From Vulgatibacter incomptus_A (GTDB lineage Bacteria > Myxococcota > Myxococcia > Myxococcales > Vulgatibacteraceae), in the NCBI GenBank assembly GCA_040391605.1, contig JBEBXK010000012.1, positions 1 to 64,000 on the forward strand: a stretch of DNA of 64,000 bases. Direction: 5' to 3'. A program made the position numbers and the translations under genes. Below, one piece after another: positions 24,837 through 33,607 of this stretch (positions within the stretch are counted from its first letter, which is position 1; each line of letters begins with the position of its first letter). Below the pieces are notes generated by a model. The model did not search any database. It had not been told where the DNA came from and saw only the letters and a program-made list of their open reading frames with translations.

Positions 24837-26702
24837 ATGTTTCAGATCGTCCTCAACGGGCCGGGGTACCTCGACACCCGCTTCGAGCTGCCGCCGGGAG
24901 AGACCCTCCTCGGCCGCGCCGAGGACAACCACGTCGTGCTCTCCGGCGATGGAGTCTCCCGCTATCACGCCCGCCTCACCCTCGAGCGCGATCGACTCCG
25001 CCTCGAGGATCTCCGCTCGGTCAACGGCACCCGCCTCAACGGTCGCCCGGTCCAAGGGGACGCGCTGCTGCGAGCCGGTGATCGCATCGAGATCGGCGAG
25101 AACCAGCTCTCGGTGGATTCGATACTCTCCACCTCGGAGGCCACCACCGAGGTGCTCCGCAGACCGCTGGACGAGATGCGCACCGTGGCGAGGCTGCGCC
25201 AGGCCCGCGCCCTCGCCGGCAGCGACGCCCTGGGCGCCCCCGCCGAGCTCGAATCCCTGGCGCTGCTCTCCCTCGTCTCCGAGCGCCTCGCCAACGCCCC
25301 GTCGCTCGACGCCTTCCTCGTCGACGTCGCGGAGCTCGTCCTCGAGCTCGCCCGCGCCCGCACCGTGGTGATCCTCCTGCGCGACGACGACGCGCTCTCG
25401 TCCGAGATCATCCGCAGCGGGGGACGCGCCGTCACGACCTCGTCGAGAGGCTCGATCCCGAGACAGGTGGACTCTTTCAGCAAAGCCGAGACCGCGCGCA
25501 GCGGAACGAGATCGAGCCCGCGCCAGACGGACTCGTCCAGCGTTGCCGAGACCGTTGAGATCGATCGCTCGTCCGTCGTCGTGCCCTTCCGCGAGCCCGC
25601 CTCCGGCAGGCGGCATCCCGGCGCCGCCCTCCTCTACAACACCCTCGACGCCTCACCTCGGGCAAAGGCCGCCGCCGGTGACCGTGGCGCGCGAGGCCCC
25701 GTCCTCGTCCCCGCGACCATCCGCCACCTGGGCCCGCTCTCCGAGGGGCAGATCCCGATCAGCTGGAGCATAGTCCACCGCTGCATCACCGAGCGTGTCG
25801 CCCTCTGTGTCGAGGACGCCGCGCTGGATCCGCGCTTCGCCGGCAGCGAGAGCGTCGTGGCCCACGGCGTCCACCAGGCGATCTGCGTCCCCCTCCTGCG
25901 GGACGACTCCATCGTGGGCGCGCTCTACGTGAACCGCAGAGGCGAGGAGTCCGGCCTGGAGCGGCTGCTGGAGGCCCTCTCCGCCATCGCCCACCTCGCG
26001 GCCTCCGGCATCGAGCAGCAGCAGCTCAAGGATCGCGCCGAGGGCGAGGCGAAGATGCGGCGGAGCCTCGAGCGCTTCCTCGCCCCCGACGTGGTGGATC
26101 GGGTAGTGCGGGAGCACGGCGGCGGCATCGGGATGGAGGAGCGGATCGCCACCGTGATCTTCGCCGACATCTCGGGCTTCACCGCCTTCACCGAGAAGGA
26201 GCCGGCCACACGGGTGGTGGAGCTCCTCGACGAGTTCTATCGGCGGATGACCTCCGTCGTCTTCGAGCATCGCGGCACCGTCGACAAATTCATCGGCGAC
26301 GCGGTGATGGCGGTCTTCGGCGCGCCCTACTCCCACGAAGATGACGCCGAGCGGGCGCTGCTGGCGGCGATCGCCATGCGCGCCTCCTTCGACGAGCTGA
26401 TGGCCAGCTGGCCCGAAGATGAGCGCTGCGCCCTCAAGATCGGCCTCAACACCGGGCGCCTCCTGGCCGGGACCGTCGGCGGTGACCGCCTCGAGTACAC
26501 CGCGGTGGGCGACACCGTGAACGTCGCCTCGCGGCTCGTCGCCGGCGCCGATCCCGGGCAGATCGTCGCCGCCCGCGCCACCATCGAATGCTGTGAAACC
26601 CGCTTCGACATCCGCCCCTTGGGCGAGCGGAGCCTGCGCGGGCGCAGCTCGGCCGTCAGCGTCTTCGAGGTGCTGGACCGCTCGGAGCCGCAGCACCCAT
26701 GA
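24837..26702 (+). CDS. FHA-GAF-adenylate cyclase protein
   Basis: A 621-residue soluble signalling enzyme. Residues 1-100 are an FHA domain (phosphothreonine reader: LLGRAEDNHVV ... GVSRYHARLT ... SVNGTRLNGR). A GAF domain follows, then a class III cyclase domain from about 435. Metal-binding Asp444 (FADISGFT) and Asp488 (KFIGDAV), and the substrate-selecting pair Lys484 and Asp559, predict ATP to cAMP. The GAF domain carries an insertion with two copies of PRQxDSxSxAET. I start at ATG 24837, before the FHA strand; an in-frame TTG at 24780 would add 19 residues. The TGA overlaps the kinase start, so FHA may read that kinase's phosphorylation. Confidence 0.88.
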   Translation: MFQIVLNGPGYLDTRFELPPGETLLGRAEDNHVVLSGDGVSRYHARLTLERDRLRLEDLRSVNGTRLNGRPVQGDALLRAGDRIEIGENQLSVDSILSTSEATTEVLRRPLDEMRTVARLRQARALAGSDALGAPAELESLALLSLVSERLANAPSLDAFLVDVAELVLELARARTVVILLRDDDALSSEIIRSGGRAVTTSSRGSIPRQVDSFSKAETARSGTRSSPRQTDSSSVAETVEIDRSSVVVPFREPASGRRHPGAALLYNTLDASPRAKAAAGDRGARGPVLVPATIRHLGPLSEGQIPISWSIVHRCITERVALCVEDAALDPRFAGSESVVAHGVHQAICVPLLRDDSIVGALYVNRRGEESGLERLLEALSAIAHLAASGIEQQQLKDRAEGEAKMRRSLERFLAPDVVDRVVREHGGGIGMEERIATVIFADISGFTAFTEKEPATRVVELLDEFYRRMTSVVFEHRGTVDKFIGDAVMAVFGAPYSHEDDAERALLAAIAMRASFDELMASWPEDERCALKIGLNTGRLLAGTVGGDRLEYTAVGDTVNVASRLVAGADPGQIVAARATIECCETRFDIRPLGERSLRGRSSAVSVFEVLDRSEPQHP

Positions 26703-29032
26703 GCGGCGCCGCGGGGACGCCCCGCTCCGGTCTACGTCCCTTCGCGCCGGTGCCCTTCGGGCGCTTCACGCTGCTGGCGCCGCTGGCCGCCGGCGGCATG
26801 GGCGAGATCTTCCTCGCCCGCTCCACCTTCCAGGGCGGCCTCGACAAGCTCTGCGTGATCAAGAAGGTGCTCCCGGAGCTCTCGCAGGATCCCGAGTTCG
26901 TGGAGCGCTTCCACGACGAGGCCCGGACCCTGGTCCAGCTCCAACACGGCTCGATCGCCCAGGTCTATGACACCGGCTCCTTCGACGGCGAGCATTGGAT
27001 CGCCATGGAGTTCGTCGACGGCAAGGATCTGCGCCGCCTCCTGCAGCGCGCCCACTCGAGCCGCTCGAAGCTCCCGGCGGTCCTCGCCCTCTTCGTGATG
27101 TCGAAGGTCCTCGAGGCCCTGGGCTACGCCCACCGCAAGAAGGACGAGAGAGGGAACGAGCTGGGCCTCGTCCATCGCGACGTCTCGCCCCAGAACATCC
27201 TCGTCTCCTACGACGGCGAGGTGAAGGTCATCGACTTCGGCCTCGCCAGGTCGAAGCTCACCCTGGGGCGAAACCAGCCCCAGGCGGTCCTCGGCAAGCT
27301 CTACTACATGCCTCCCGAGCAGGCCCGGGGCGAGGCGGTGGATCGCCGCAGCGATCTCTACGCGGTCGGGATCGTCCTCTACGAGCTCCTCACAGGGCGC
27401 AACCCCTTCGAGGACGCCGAGCAGGACGAGCTCTTCCATCGGGTCTGCAATCCGGTGGTCCCCGCGATCGATCCTGTGGCGAGTTCGCTTCCGCCTTCGG
27501 TCTGCGACGCGGTGGCCCAGGCGATCGCGCCCGATCCGGAGGCGCGCTTCCAGACCGCCGAGCAGCTCCGCACCCGGCTCTCCTCCGCCCTGGCGGAGCT
27601 GGCGCCAGGCGTCGGGCCAGAGCAGCTCGCCTCCTATCTCGGCACCCTCTTCTCCGAAGAGCATCGCCGGGAGCGGGAGGTCATCGCGCGCTTCGCCCTG
27701 AAGACCGAGGCCGACGGTGCCCCCTTCGGCCCCCTGACCCACGACCCCCACCACGTGACCCGCCGCGTCCAGCGCTCCCGCAGCCCCAGCGGCAGGGGCG
27801 AGGGGGCGTGGGATCGGCTCTCCGATGCCGTCGATCTGCCAACCAGGGCCGGCGCCGACTCCCCCGCTCGCCTCGCCGCGCACCTGAGCGCGGCGACGGT
27901 ACGCTTCGATCCGCGGACGACCTCCAGCCCCGCCCGTGCCGGCGAGTCGGAAGCGCCGTCGCAGGAGCTTCCCTCCGACACCTCGGCCGATGCAGGAGAG
28001 GCGCGCAAAGATCGAGGGCCCTCCCACCTGATGGCGCCCACCCTGCGAGGTTCGGGCCTCGTAGAGGGTGCCGGCCACGCCGACCTCCCTTGGGATCGCA
28101 GGGGCAGCGGGACCCGGGCGCTCGTCTCCGCGGCGGCGGCGGTCCACTCCGGCCCCCGCTCCCTTCCCTGGGATGGCCCCGACCTCTCGGAGGCCGATAG
28201 CGTGGCGACGCTCGCTGAAGAGCCCCCTCCCGCCGCGCATCCCGCCGCCGCGGTGTCCTCCGCCACGCCATCCGCCACGCCGTCCGCAGCGCCCTCCGCA
28301 GCACCCTCCGCCACGCCGGCCGCAGCGCCCTCCGCAGCACCCTCCGCCGCCGCATCTCGTCAGGAACCCGAATCCGAAGCGACGACGCGACGGAGACGCC
28401 TTACGATGAAAATCGGGGCGATGGCGATCTTGGTAGCCGTGGCAGGTGTGGCGATTTGGACGCGGATGGATCCAATCGGAGCGGCCGATCTCGACCAAGG
28501 GGAGAATCTCTTGGAAGAGATAGCGCAACCAGTGAATACGCATAAAGCGCCAGATTCCATCACAGAGTCAACCACGGGAGCGTCGACCGATCCCGCATCC
28601 GATCCTGCCGATGCGCAGGATCCCGCGCCGGAAGAGCCATCCAATCTCGTACCGGAAGCGCAGCCGGTAGAGGCCCCTGCCCAACCTCCCGAGCCCGCCC
28701 AAGCATCGCCGCCACCACGAGCCGCGGCGGCCCCCGCTGCAGCGAAGGCGGCGCCCCCGACCGCCCCGACCCGAGCCGCCGCCGAGCCTCGGTCTCCCCT
28801 CCAGACCCGGGCGGCGTTGGAGCGGAGGCATGGCGCCCTGCTCGCCGCCTACCGAAGCCTCGTCGCCGCCCACGGCAGCGATCGCCTCGGCAGCATCGTC
28901 GTCGGGCTCATGCGCGCCTTCGACACGAACTTCCAGCGCTTCATCGACACCCCCGATCGCTACGACTCCTTGGAGAGCCAGCTCGCCGAGCTCGAGGAGA
29001 TCCTCGACGAGCGCCGCGTCGCCCTCCAATGA
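26699..29032 (+). CDS. Membrane-anchored Pkn-type Ser/Thr protein kinase
   Basis: A 777-residue eukaryotic-like kinase. The kinase domain spans about residues 20-300: a glycine-rich loop APLAAGGMGEIFLA, Lys55 (CVIKKV), HRDVSPQN with catalytic Asp161, DFGLAR with Asp179, and PPEQARGE. HRDVSPQN is the myxobacterial variant of HRDLKPEN. A long Ala/Pro/Ser-rich linker contains SATPSATPSAAPSAAPS, one transmembrane helix lies near 572-592, and a helical C-terminal domain follows. The kinase is therefore cytoplasmic and its C-terminal part probably periplasmic. The ATG overlaps the cyclase stop and the TGA overlaps the PEGA gene. Confidence 0.93.
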   Translation: MSGAAGTPRSGLRPFAPVPFGRFTLLAPLAAGGMGEIFLARSTFQGGLDKLCVIKKVLPELSQDPEFVERFHDEARTLVQLQHGSIAQVYDTGSFDGEHWIAMEFVDGKDLRRLLQRAHSSRSKLPAVLALFVMSKVLEALGYAHRKKDERGNELGLVHRDVSPQNILVSYDGEVKVIDFGLARSKLTLGRNQPQAVLGKLYYMPPEQARGEAVDRRSDLYAVGIVLYELLTGRNPFEDAEQDELFHRVCNPVVPAIDPVASSLPPSVCDAVAQAIAPDPEARFQTAEQLRTRLSSALAELAPGVGPEQLASYLGTLFSEEHRREREVIARFALKTEADGAPFGPLTHDPHHVTRRVQRSRSPSGRGEGAWDRLSDAVDLPTRAGADSPARLAAHLSAATVRFDPRTTSSPARAGESEAPSQELPSDTSADAGEARKDRGPSHLMAPTLRGSGLVEGAGHADLPWDRRGSGTRALVSAAAAVHSGPRSLPWDGPDLSEADSVATLAEEPPPAAHPAAAVSSATPSATPSAAPSAAPSATPAAAPSAAPSAAASRQEPESEATTRRRRLTMKIGAMAILVAVAGVAIWTRMDPIGAADLDQGENLLEEIAQPVNTHKAPDSITESTTGASTDPASDPADAQDPAPEEPSNLVPEAQPVEAPAQPPEPAQASPPPRAAAAPAAAKAAPPTAPTRAAAEPRSPLQTRAALERRHGALLAAYRSLVAAHGSDRLGSIVVGLMRAFDTNFQRFIDTPDRYDSLESQLAELEEILDERRVALQ

Positions 29033-30084
29033 GCGAAAGCGGAAGTGTGATAGCAGTCGTCCTTTCCCAAGCAGCCGAGAGAGTATCCTTGAGTCGCCTC
29101 GCCGCCCCGCTCCTCTTCGCCACCGCATTCGTGTGTGCATCGTTCACACCCGTCCACGCCAGCGCCTCCACGCGACAGCGCGCCGCGATCGTGGTCACCC
29201 AGGCCGTGGGCGTCGGTCCCCTGGCCGCCAAGTTGGGCAACCTCACCGCCGATCGGATCGCGCAGGGTCCCCTCCTGGCCGTGGAGCCGGGAGAGGCCGT
29301 GCGATTGCTGCGCCAGCGCCAAGGCCCGGATCCCTCGAGCTGCGGCTCCGATCCGGCTTGCCTCGAGGAGATGGCCCGGATTCTGGACGCCCATTGGTTG
29401 ATCTCGGTGGGGATCGGCAAGCTCGGCGAGATGTACGACCTCGAGCTACGAGCCGTCGAACGCGGCTCCGGCACAGCCCCCCGCGCCGTCTCCGCCACCT
29501 TCGCCGCCCCGGGGCCCGATTGGGAGCAGGCCCTCTCCGACGCGCTCTCCCGCCTCCTGCCAGCCGAGCTCCTCCAACCACCGGCCACAGTGGGCGTGAC
29601 CTCCAACGTCGCCGGCGCCGAGCTGCTGGTCGACGGCCGCCTCCAGACGACGACGCCCCTGGAGACCGAGCTCCTCCTCACCCCGGGCCCCCACACCCTC
29701 GAGCTGCGCAAGGCCGGCTACTCCACCACCCGCCAGATCCTCGACGCCGTGGCGGGCGAGGTCTACGCCGTCGAGCTCCACCTGGCCCCCGTCGCCACCT
29801 CCGAGCCGTCCTCCTTGCGGACCTGGAGCTACGTCGCCGCCGGCACCTCGGCAGCGGCCCTCATCGGCGCCGTCGTCCTTCACGCCGGCGCCAGCAGCAC
29901 CATGGACGACGCCAGGAACCAGAAGGCCGCCGGCAGGCCCTTCGCCGACACGCGCTCCGACGCCCTCTCCCGCATGGACACCTCCCGAATCCTCTACGGC
30001 GTCGCAGGAGCCGCCTTGGTCGGCGCCGCCGCGCTCTACCTGCTGGAGCCGCCGGCGCCCTCGGGGGGGGCCGCCTCGCCGTGA
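29029..30084 (+). CDS. PEGA-domain exported protein
   Basis: A 351-residue protein. An N-terminal hydrophobic segment (LAAPLLFATAFVCASFTPVHA) looks like a signal peptide or anchor after an extended basic n-region. Residues about 45-180 form a conserved-looking alpha/beta domain with one Cys pair (SSCGSDPACLEE). Residues about 185-262 are a PEGA repeat (VGVTSNVAGAELLVDGR ... GPHTLELRKAGYSTTRQ). A hydrophobic helix (SYVAAGTSAAALIGAVVLHAG) and a second one end the chain. PEGA domains occur in surface and kinase-linked proteins. It is coupled by 4-base overlaps to the kinase and to btuD. Confidence 0.8.
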   Translation: MSESGSVIAVVLSQAAERVSLSRLAAPLLFATAFVCASFTPVHASASTRQRAAIVVTQAVGVGPLAAKLGNLTADRIAQGPLLAVEPGEAVRLLRQRQGPDPSSCGSDPACLEEMARILDAHWLISVGIGKLGEMYDLELRAVERGSGTAPRAVSATFAAPGPDWEQALSDALSRLLPAELLQPPATVGVTSNVAGAELLVDGRLQTTTPLETELLLTPGPHTLELRKAGYSTTRQILDAVAGEVYAVELHLAPVATSEPSSLRTWSYVAAGTSAAALIGAVVLHAGASSTMDDARNQKAAGRPFADTRSDALSRMDTSRILYGVAGAALVGAAALYLLEPPAPSGGAASP

Positions 30085-30869
30085 CGCCCATCATCGCCTC
30101 GGGGCTCAGCGTCTCCCTCCCCCGAGTGGGCGAGGTGATCCGCCATGTGGATCTCGAGCTGCGCGCCGGCGAAGTCCTCGGCCTCCTCGGCCCCAACGGC
30201 GCCGGAAAGAGCACGCTGGCCCGAGCCATGGCGGGCCTCATCCCATCCAGTGAAGGATCCGTTCACCTGGACGGCGCGCCGCTGGGCGGTCTCTCCCGCC
30301 AGGAGATCGCGCGAAGGATCGCCTACCTCGCCCAGGAGGTCCCGGCCTCGCTGCCCTTCACCGCTGCCGAGGTGGTCCTGATGGGCCGCAGCCCCCACCT
30401 CGGCATCCTCGGCGTAGACGGCCCCGCCGATCGCCAGGCCGCCTGGGCTGCCCTCGATCGCCTCGGCGCCACCGAGCTCGCGCCGCGCCCACTCGACGCC
30501 CTCTCCGGCGGCGAGCGACGCCGGATCCTCCTGGCCAAGATCCTCGCCCAGGCCGCGCCCACCTGGATCCTCGACGAGCCCACCGCCCACCTCGATCTCG
30601 CCCACCAACACCTGGCCATCCGCATCGCCCGCGAGCACGCCGACGACGGCGGCGCCGTGCTCTGCGTCCTCCACGACCTAGCCCAGGCCGCCGAGGTCTG
30701 CGATCGAGTCGCCGTCCTCGACCAAGGCAAGCTCATCGCCCAGGGCCGCCCCGCCGAGGTCCTCCAGCCCGCTCTCCTGACCTCCGTCTTCCGCGTCCCC
30801 TTCGTGGCCGTTCCCCACCCCGAGACCGGCGTCGCCCACCTGCTCACCTCCCCACGCCTGCGCTCGTAG
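30081..30869 (+). CDS. btuD: Cobalamin ABC transporter ATPase (BtuD)
   Basis: A 262-residue ABC ATPase of the FecE/BtuD type. It has Walker A GPNGAGKST, the Q-loop near YLAQEVPAS, signature LSGGERRRI, Walker B WILDEPTAHLD and the switch His in VLHDLAQA. EVVLMGRSPHLG is typical of the iron/B12 group. GTG at 30081 overlaps the PEGA stop (GTGA). It is the only ATPase near btuF-btuC, so it is the likely motor of that importer despite 5.3 kb of signalling genes between them. Confidence 0.9.
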   Translation: MTPIIASGLSVSLPRVGEVIRHVDLELRAGEVLGLLGPNGAGKSTLARAMAGLIPSSEGSVHLDGAPLGGLSRQEIARRIAYLAQEVPASLPFTAAEVVLMGRSPHLGILGVDGPADRQAAWAALDRLGATELAPRPLDALSGGERRRILLAKILAQAAPTWILDEPTAHLDLAHQHLAIRIAREHADDGGAVLCVLHDLAQAAEVCDRVAVLDQGKLIAQGRPAEVLQPALLTSVFRVPFVAVPHPETGVAHLLTSPRLRS

Positions 30870-30961
30870 CCAACGCCCTCGGCAAACGCGCGGTTGCCGC
30901 TCTGTCCACCTCCGACCATGCATCCGCGCAACGAAGTGGAGACCGTTCCATCCCTTCTGTT

Positions 30962-31833
30962 CTACGACGGTTGCGCCCGATCTCCGGCTTTCGTCGCCTC
31001 CGAAATCCACGCTCGCGTGCGCTCCTCGAGCGCGTCAAGCACCGCCGCGAAGTCCTCGGGCACCCGATCCTGCGCTCCCTGCTGCTGCCGCCACGTCGCC
31101 CAGCGCGCCTGTGCCTCGTTGGGCATCCCGGCGATTACCTCGCCGAGCGGCCGCAGAGCGACGCCTCGATGCGCAGCGACGGCGCGCAGGGCTCCGATGA
31201 CTTCAGACTCGGCCAAATCGCCCTGGACGAGCACGAACAGGTCGGCAAAGTCGCGCCAACGGGTGTTCGCGCGGCCCCGCTGAAAGGCGGTCACCAGCTT
31301 CTCGGCCACGACCATCGCCTTCGGATAGGCCAGCATTTCGATGAGCCCGTTCCCGAGCAGCGCTGGGACGGTAGTCCGGATCGGAGGCGGGATCACCGGA
31401 TCACCTACGTTGAGATCTACGCTGAACTTGATCCGTGCGGTCGCGAGATGCGCCTCGAGTCCGACCCGTACACCTGGGTACACGTCACCGTCGCGGATGG
31501 CACGTGAGGTGAGAGTGTCGAGAAGGAACACCACACCGTCGTCGACCTCGACCGATGCGATCTCTACGATCAGGCGCTCGGCGAGTACCAGGTCGTCATC
31601 GATCCGCAGGGCAAGAAGGTCCACGTCGCGGGTGGCTCGTCGCAGGTCGAAAGCTGCCATCAGCACCCCGCCCTTCAGCACGAACCTCTCTTCGTGCGGC
31701 GAGCGGACAAGACGGCGGAGAAAGCTCTCCATTGGAGGAACTCAGCTGTGGTGCGCTTCTGCGCCCGCGCGAGGCGCTGGAGCGCAAGGTAACGGGAGCC
31801 CGCGAGGTCGGCGTGGGTGGGTTTCTGCTTCAC
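30962..31833 (-). pseudogene. AbiEii-type nucleotidyltransferase toxin, apparently frameshifted
   Basis: The toxin half of a type IV toxin-antitoxin pair. A GTG at 31831-31833 overlaps the antitoxin stop (GTGA), and the first frame reads VKQKPTHADLAGSRYLALQRLARAQKRTTAEFLQ, quoted here for 31833 down to about 31735. This matches the usual AbiEii N-terminus. That frame then closes, and the remainder continues in a different frame from ATG 31732: MESFLRRLVRSPHEERFVLKGG, then AFDLRRATRDVDLLA with the nucleotidyltransferase motif, to the stop at 30962. A single-base change near 31733-31740 would explain it. It is either inactivated, made by frameshifting, or re-started at 31732. Confidence 0.75.
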
Positions 31834-32411
31834 GAGAGGATCCTAAGGGCGAGGAGGAGCGAGGATTCGGCCTTGGGGAAGCGCCTCGCCATCTCGAGGA
31901 GGTCAGCCGGCATCGCCCCCGGTCGCTCGAGCCAGCGCCGGAGGGCCTCGATGGCCGTCTCCTCACCCTCTTGGTGGCGCAGCCGGAAGGCGTCAATGAC
32001 GCTGCGCTCGGCGCTATAGACGCCCAGGTAGAGCCCCTCGTCGACCTCGATGAACTCGCGGCCTACGTAAAACGTGTCCTCGTTGAAGCGATGCCACCGG
32101 ACAGGAGCGCCTACCCGCGGCGGGCGCTGCGAGCGCGGCAGCGCGACATCGATCATGGCTGGGATGACGTCGATGAGGTCGTGGTGAGACAAAGCGGTGG
32201 TCAGGCTGAGCGTGGCGTCGGGCGCGCGCAGCGCGATCTCGATCCGGTCGAGGTCGGCGGGCGGCGCGTCGGCCTTGCGATAGAGGCCGTGACCCAGCCG
32301 CTCCAAGGCCCCGTCGGCGACGAGCCCGTGGAGGCGGCGAGCCGACAAGCCGCGCTCCTTGGCGAGGCGGAAGGGGAAGGCGTTGGGAAGAGATTCGAGC
32401 ATCGCGGACAT
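31830..32411 (-). CDS. AbiEi-family antitoxin
   Basis: A 193-residue antitoxin and autorepressor of the AbiE system. The N-terminal winged-helix portion is MSAMLESLPNAFPFRLAKERGLSARRLHGLVADG (partly quoted), then LGHGLYRKADAP. The C-terminal domain includes LSLTTALSHHDLIDVIP and EGLYLGVYSAERSVIDAFRLRH, a conserved AbiEi block. I use the ATG at 32411; a GTG at 32423 lies inside the inverted repeat that probably serves as operator. Its TGA overlaps the toxin start. AbiEi proteins typically repress their own promoter by binding an inverted repeat. Confidence 0.82.
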   Translation of the reverse strand: MSAMLESLPNAFPFRLAKERGLSARRLHGLVADGALERLGHGLYRKADAPPADLDRIEIALRAPDATLSLTTALSHHDLIDVIPAMIDVALPRSQRPPRVGAPVRWHRFNEDTFYVGREFIEVDEGLYLGVYSAERSVIDAFRLRHQEGEETAIEALRRWLERPGAMPADLLEMARRFPKAESSLLLALRILS

Positions 32412-32446
32412 AAGTGTAGCCACATGCCTGCGATATGGCTACACTT
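32412..32446 (-). promoter_or_regulatory. Perfect inverted repeat, likely AbiEi operator
   Basis: AAGTGTAGCCA at 32412-32422 and TGGCTACACTT at 32436-32446 are perfect 11-bp complements 13 bases apart, directly before the antitoxin ATG. A short palindrome TACGTACGTA adjoins at 32446-32455. The patch is far more AT-rich than its surroundings. Its position fits the negative autoregulation known for AbiEi proteins; the promoter itself is not clear, and the transcript might be nearly leaderless. Confidence 0.7.
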
Positions 32447-32628
32447 ACGTACGTATTCGGGCCTTGCCAGAAGAACCAGGATGCAGGAGGTCGCGAGCCC
32501 GCTTGGCTCCTGGTGGCCCAGACGATCCAGCGATCGCGCTCATCCGGACCGAGTCGCCTTCGGCGACGATTTGTGAGCGAGGCGGTTTCCGTGGGTTGGT
32601 CACATCCGGGACGTCGCAGCGCAAATTC

Positions 32629-33096
32629 CTACGATCTCGCGTCGGTACCGCTGGTCCGGCGGGTGTCGACGAGGAGGGTGACGGGGCCGTCGTTCACGAG
32701 CTCGACCTGCATTTCGGCTCGGAACCTGCCGGTGGAGACGGAGGCGCCCAGCTCTCGGCAGCGTTGGCAGAAGCGCTCGAAGAGCTCGTTGGCCCGCTGC
32801 GGCTCCATGGCGTCGACGAAGCTGGGCCGCTTGCCCTTCCTCGTGTCGCCGAGGAGGGTGAACTGCGAGATGGCGAGCAGCGCGCCGCCCGTCTCCAGCA
32901 GGCCGAGGTTCATCTTCCCGGCCGCGTCCTCGAAGATGCGCAGCCCCACCACCTTCTCGGCGAGGGCGTCGGCGTCCGCCTCGACGTCGTCTGCGGCGAC
33001 CCCCACCAGCACGCAGCTCCCGGGGCCGATGGAGCCCACCACCTCGTCATCCACCGTGACCTGCGCCCTCGTTACCCGTTGTATCACCGCTCGCAC
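32629..33096 (-). CDS. dtd: D-aminoacyl-tRNA deacylase
   Basis: Hydrolyses D-amino acids mischarged on tRNA. The chain MRAVIQRVTRAQVTVDDEVVG, the SQFTLLGDTRKGKRPSF motif (active-site strand) and VNDGPVTLLVDT (the GP motif, here in DGPVT) are diagnostic of DTD. Length is 155 residues, slightly above the family's usual 145 because of a short C-terminal tail. It is a stand-alone cytosolic gene downstream of the AT-rich patch. Confidence 0.96.
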   Translation of the reverse strand: MRAVIQRVTRAQVTVDDEVVGSIGPGSCVLVGVAADDVEADADALAEKVVGLRIFEDAAGKMNLGLLETGGALLAISQFTLLGDTRKGKRPSFVDAMEPQRANELFERFCQRCRELGASVSTGRFRAEMQVELVNDGPVTLLVDTRRTSGTDARS

Positions 33097-33235
33097 AGCG
33101 TCACCTCGCCGCGGCGGATCGCTCCGCCGGGCCTGCTACTCTTCGCCCAGATGCTTCTGTAGTTATGGGTATCTAAGGCCATATTAGCTTCGTCCAGGCT
33201 AAACTATGTATAGTTCGGAATAGATCGAGAGGGCG

Positions 33236-33433
33236 ATGGCCGAGCTGGGACCAGGACCCCATCGCTCGGGCGAGATCGCGAAGATCATCGGGCGGAGCGT
33301 GATGAAAGCGGGCCCCGTGCGAAGCGCATTGATCAAGAAGGGAATGATCTATAGCCCGCAGCACGGAGACACGGCGTTCACCGTATCGATGTTCGACGAG
33401 TTCATGCGCCGAACGGTTCCGGATTGGCCGTAG
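33236..33433 (+). pseudogene. C-terminal remnant of an AAA-type ATP-binding protein
   Basis: A 65-codon frame whose product SGEIAKIIGRSVMKAGPVRSALIKKGMIYSPQ ... TAFTVSMFDEFMRR (partly quoted) matches the C-terminal winged-helix end of a family of large AAA ATPases, where GPVRxxLIKKGxIYSP and AFTVP are recurring. No P-loop or other ATPase sequence precedes it; upstream is a short AT-rich patch (33165-33235). I read it as a decayed gene fragment rather than a complete small gene. The alternative is a short orphan winged-helix protein. Confidence 0.6.
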
Positions 33434-33607
33434 CTTCGTCGCCCGCCGCGCACAATCCTACGGAAAATCCAGGAAAGCCAACGACCTGGAGCGACTGGGC
33501 GCCGTGGTGACGCTGGCCGGGGGCGCCTGCGGCATGCTAGCCTCCCCCGCATCTTTCGACATCTGCGCCACGCGAGGGGGCTGGCGCTCCAGGGACGACC
33601 CTCGATC

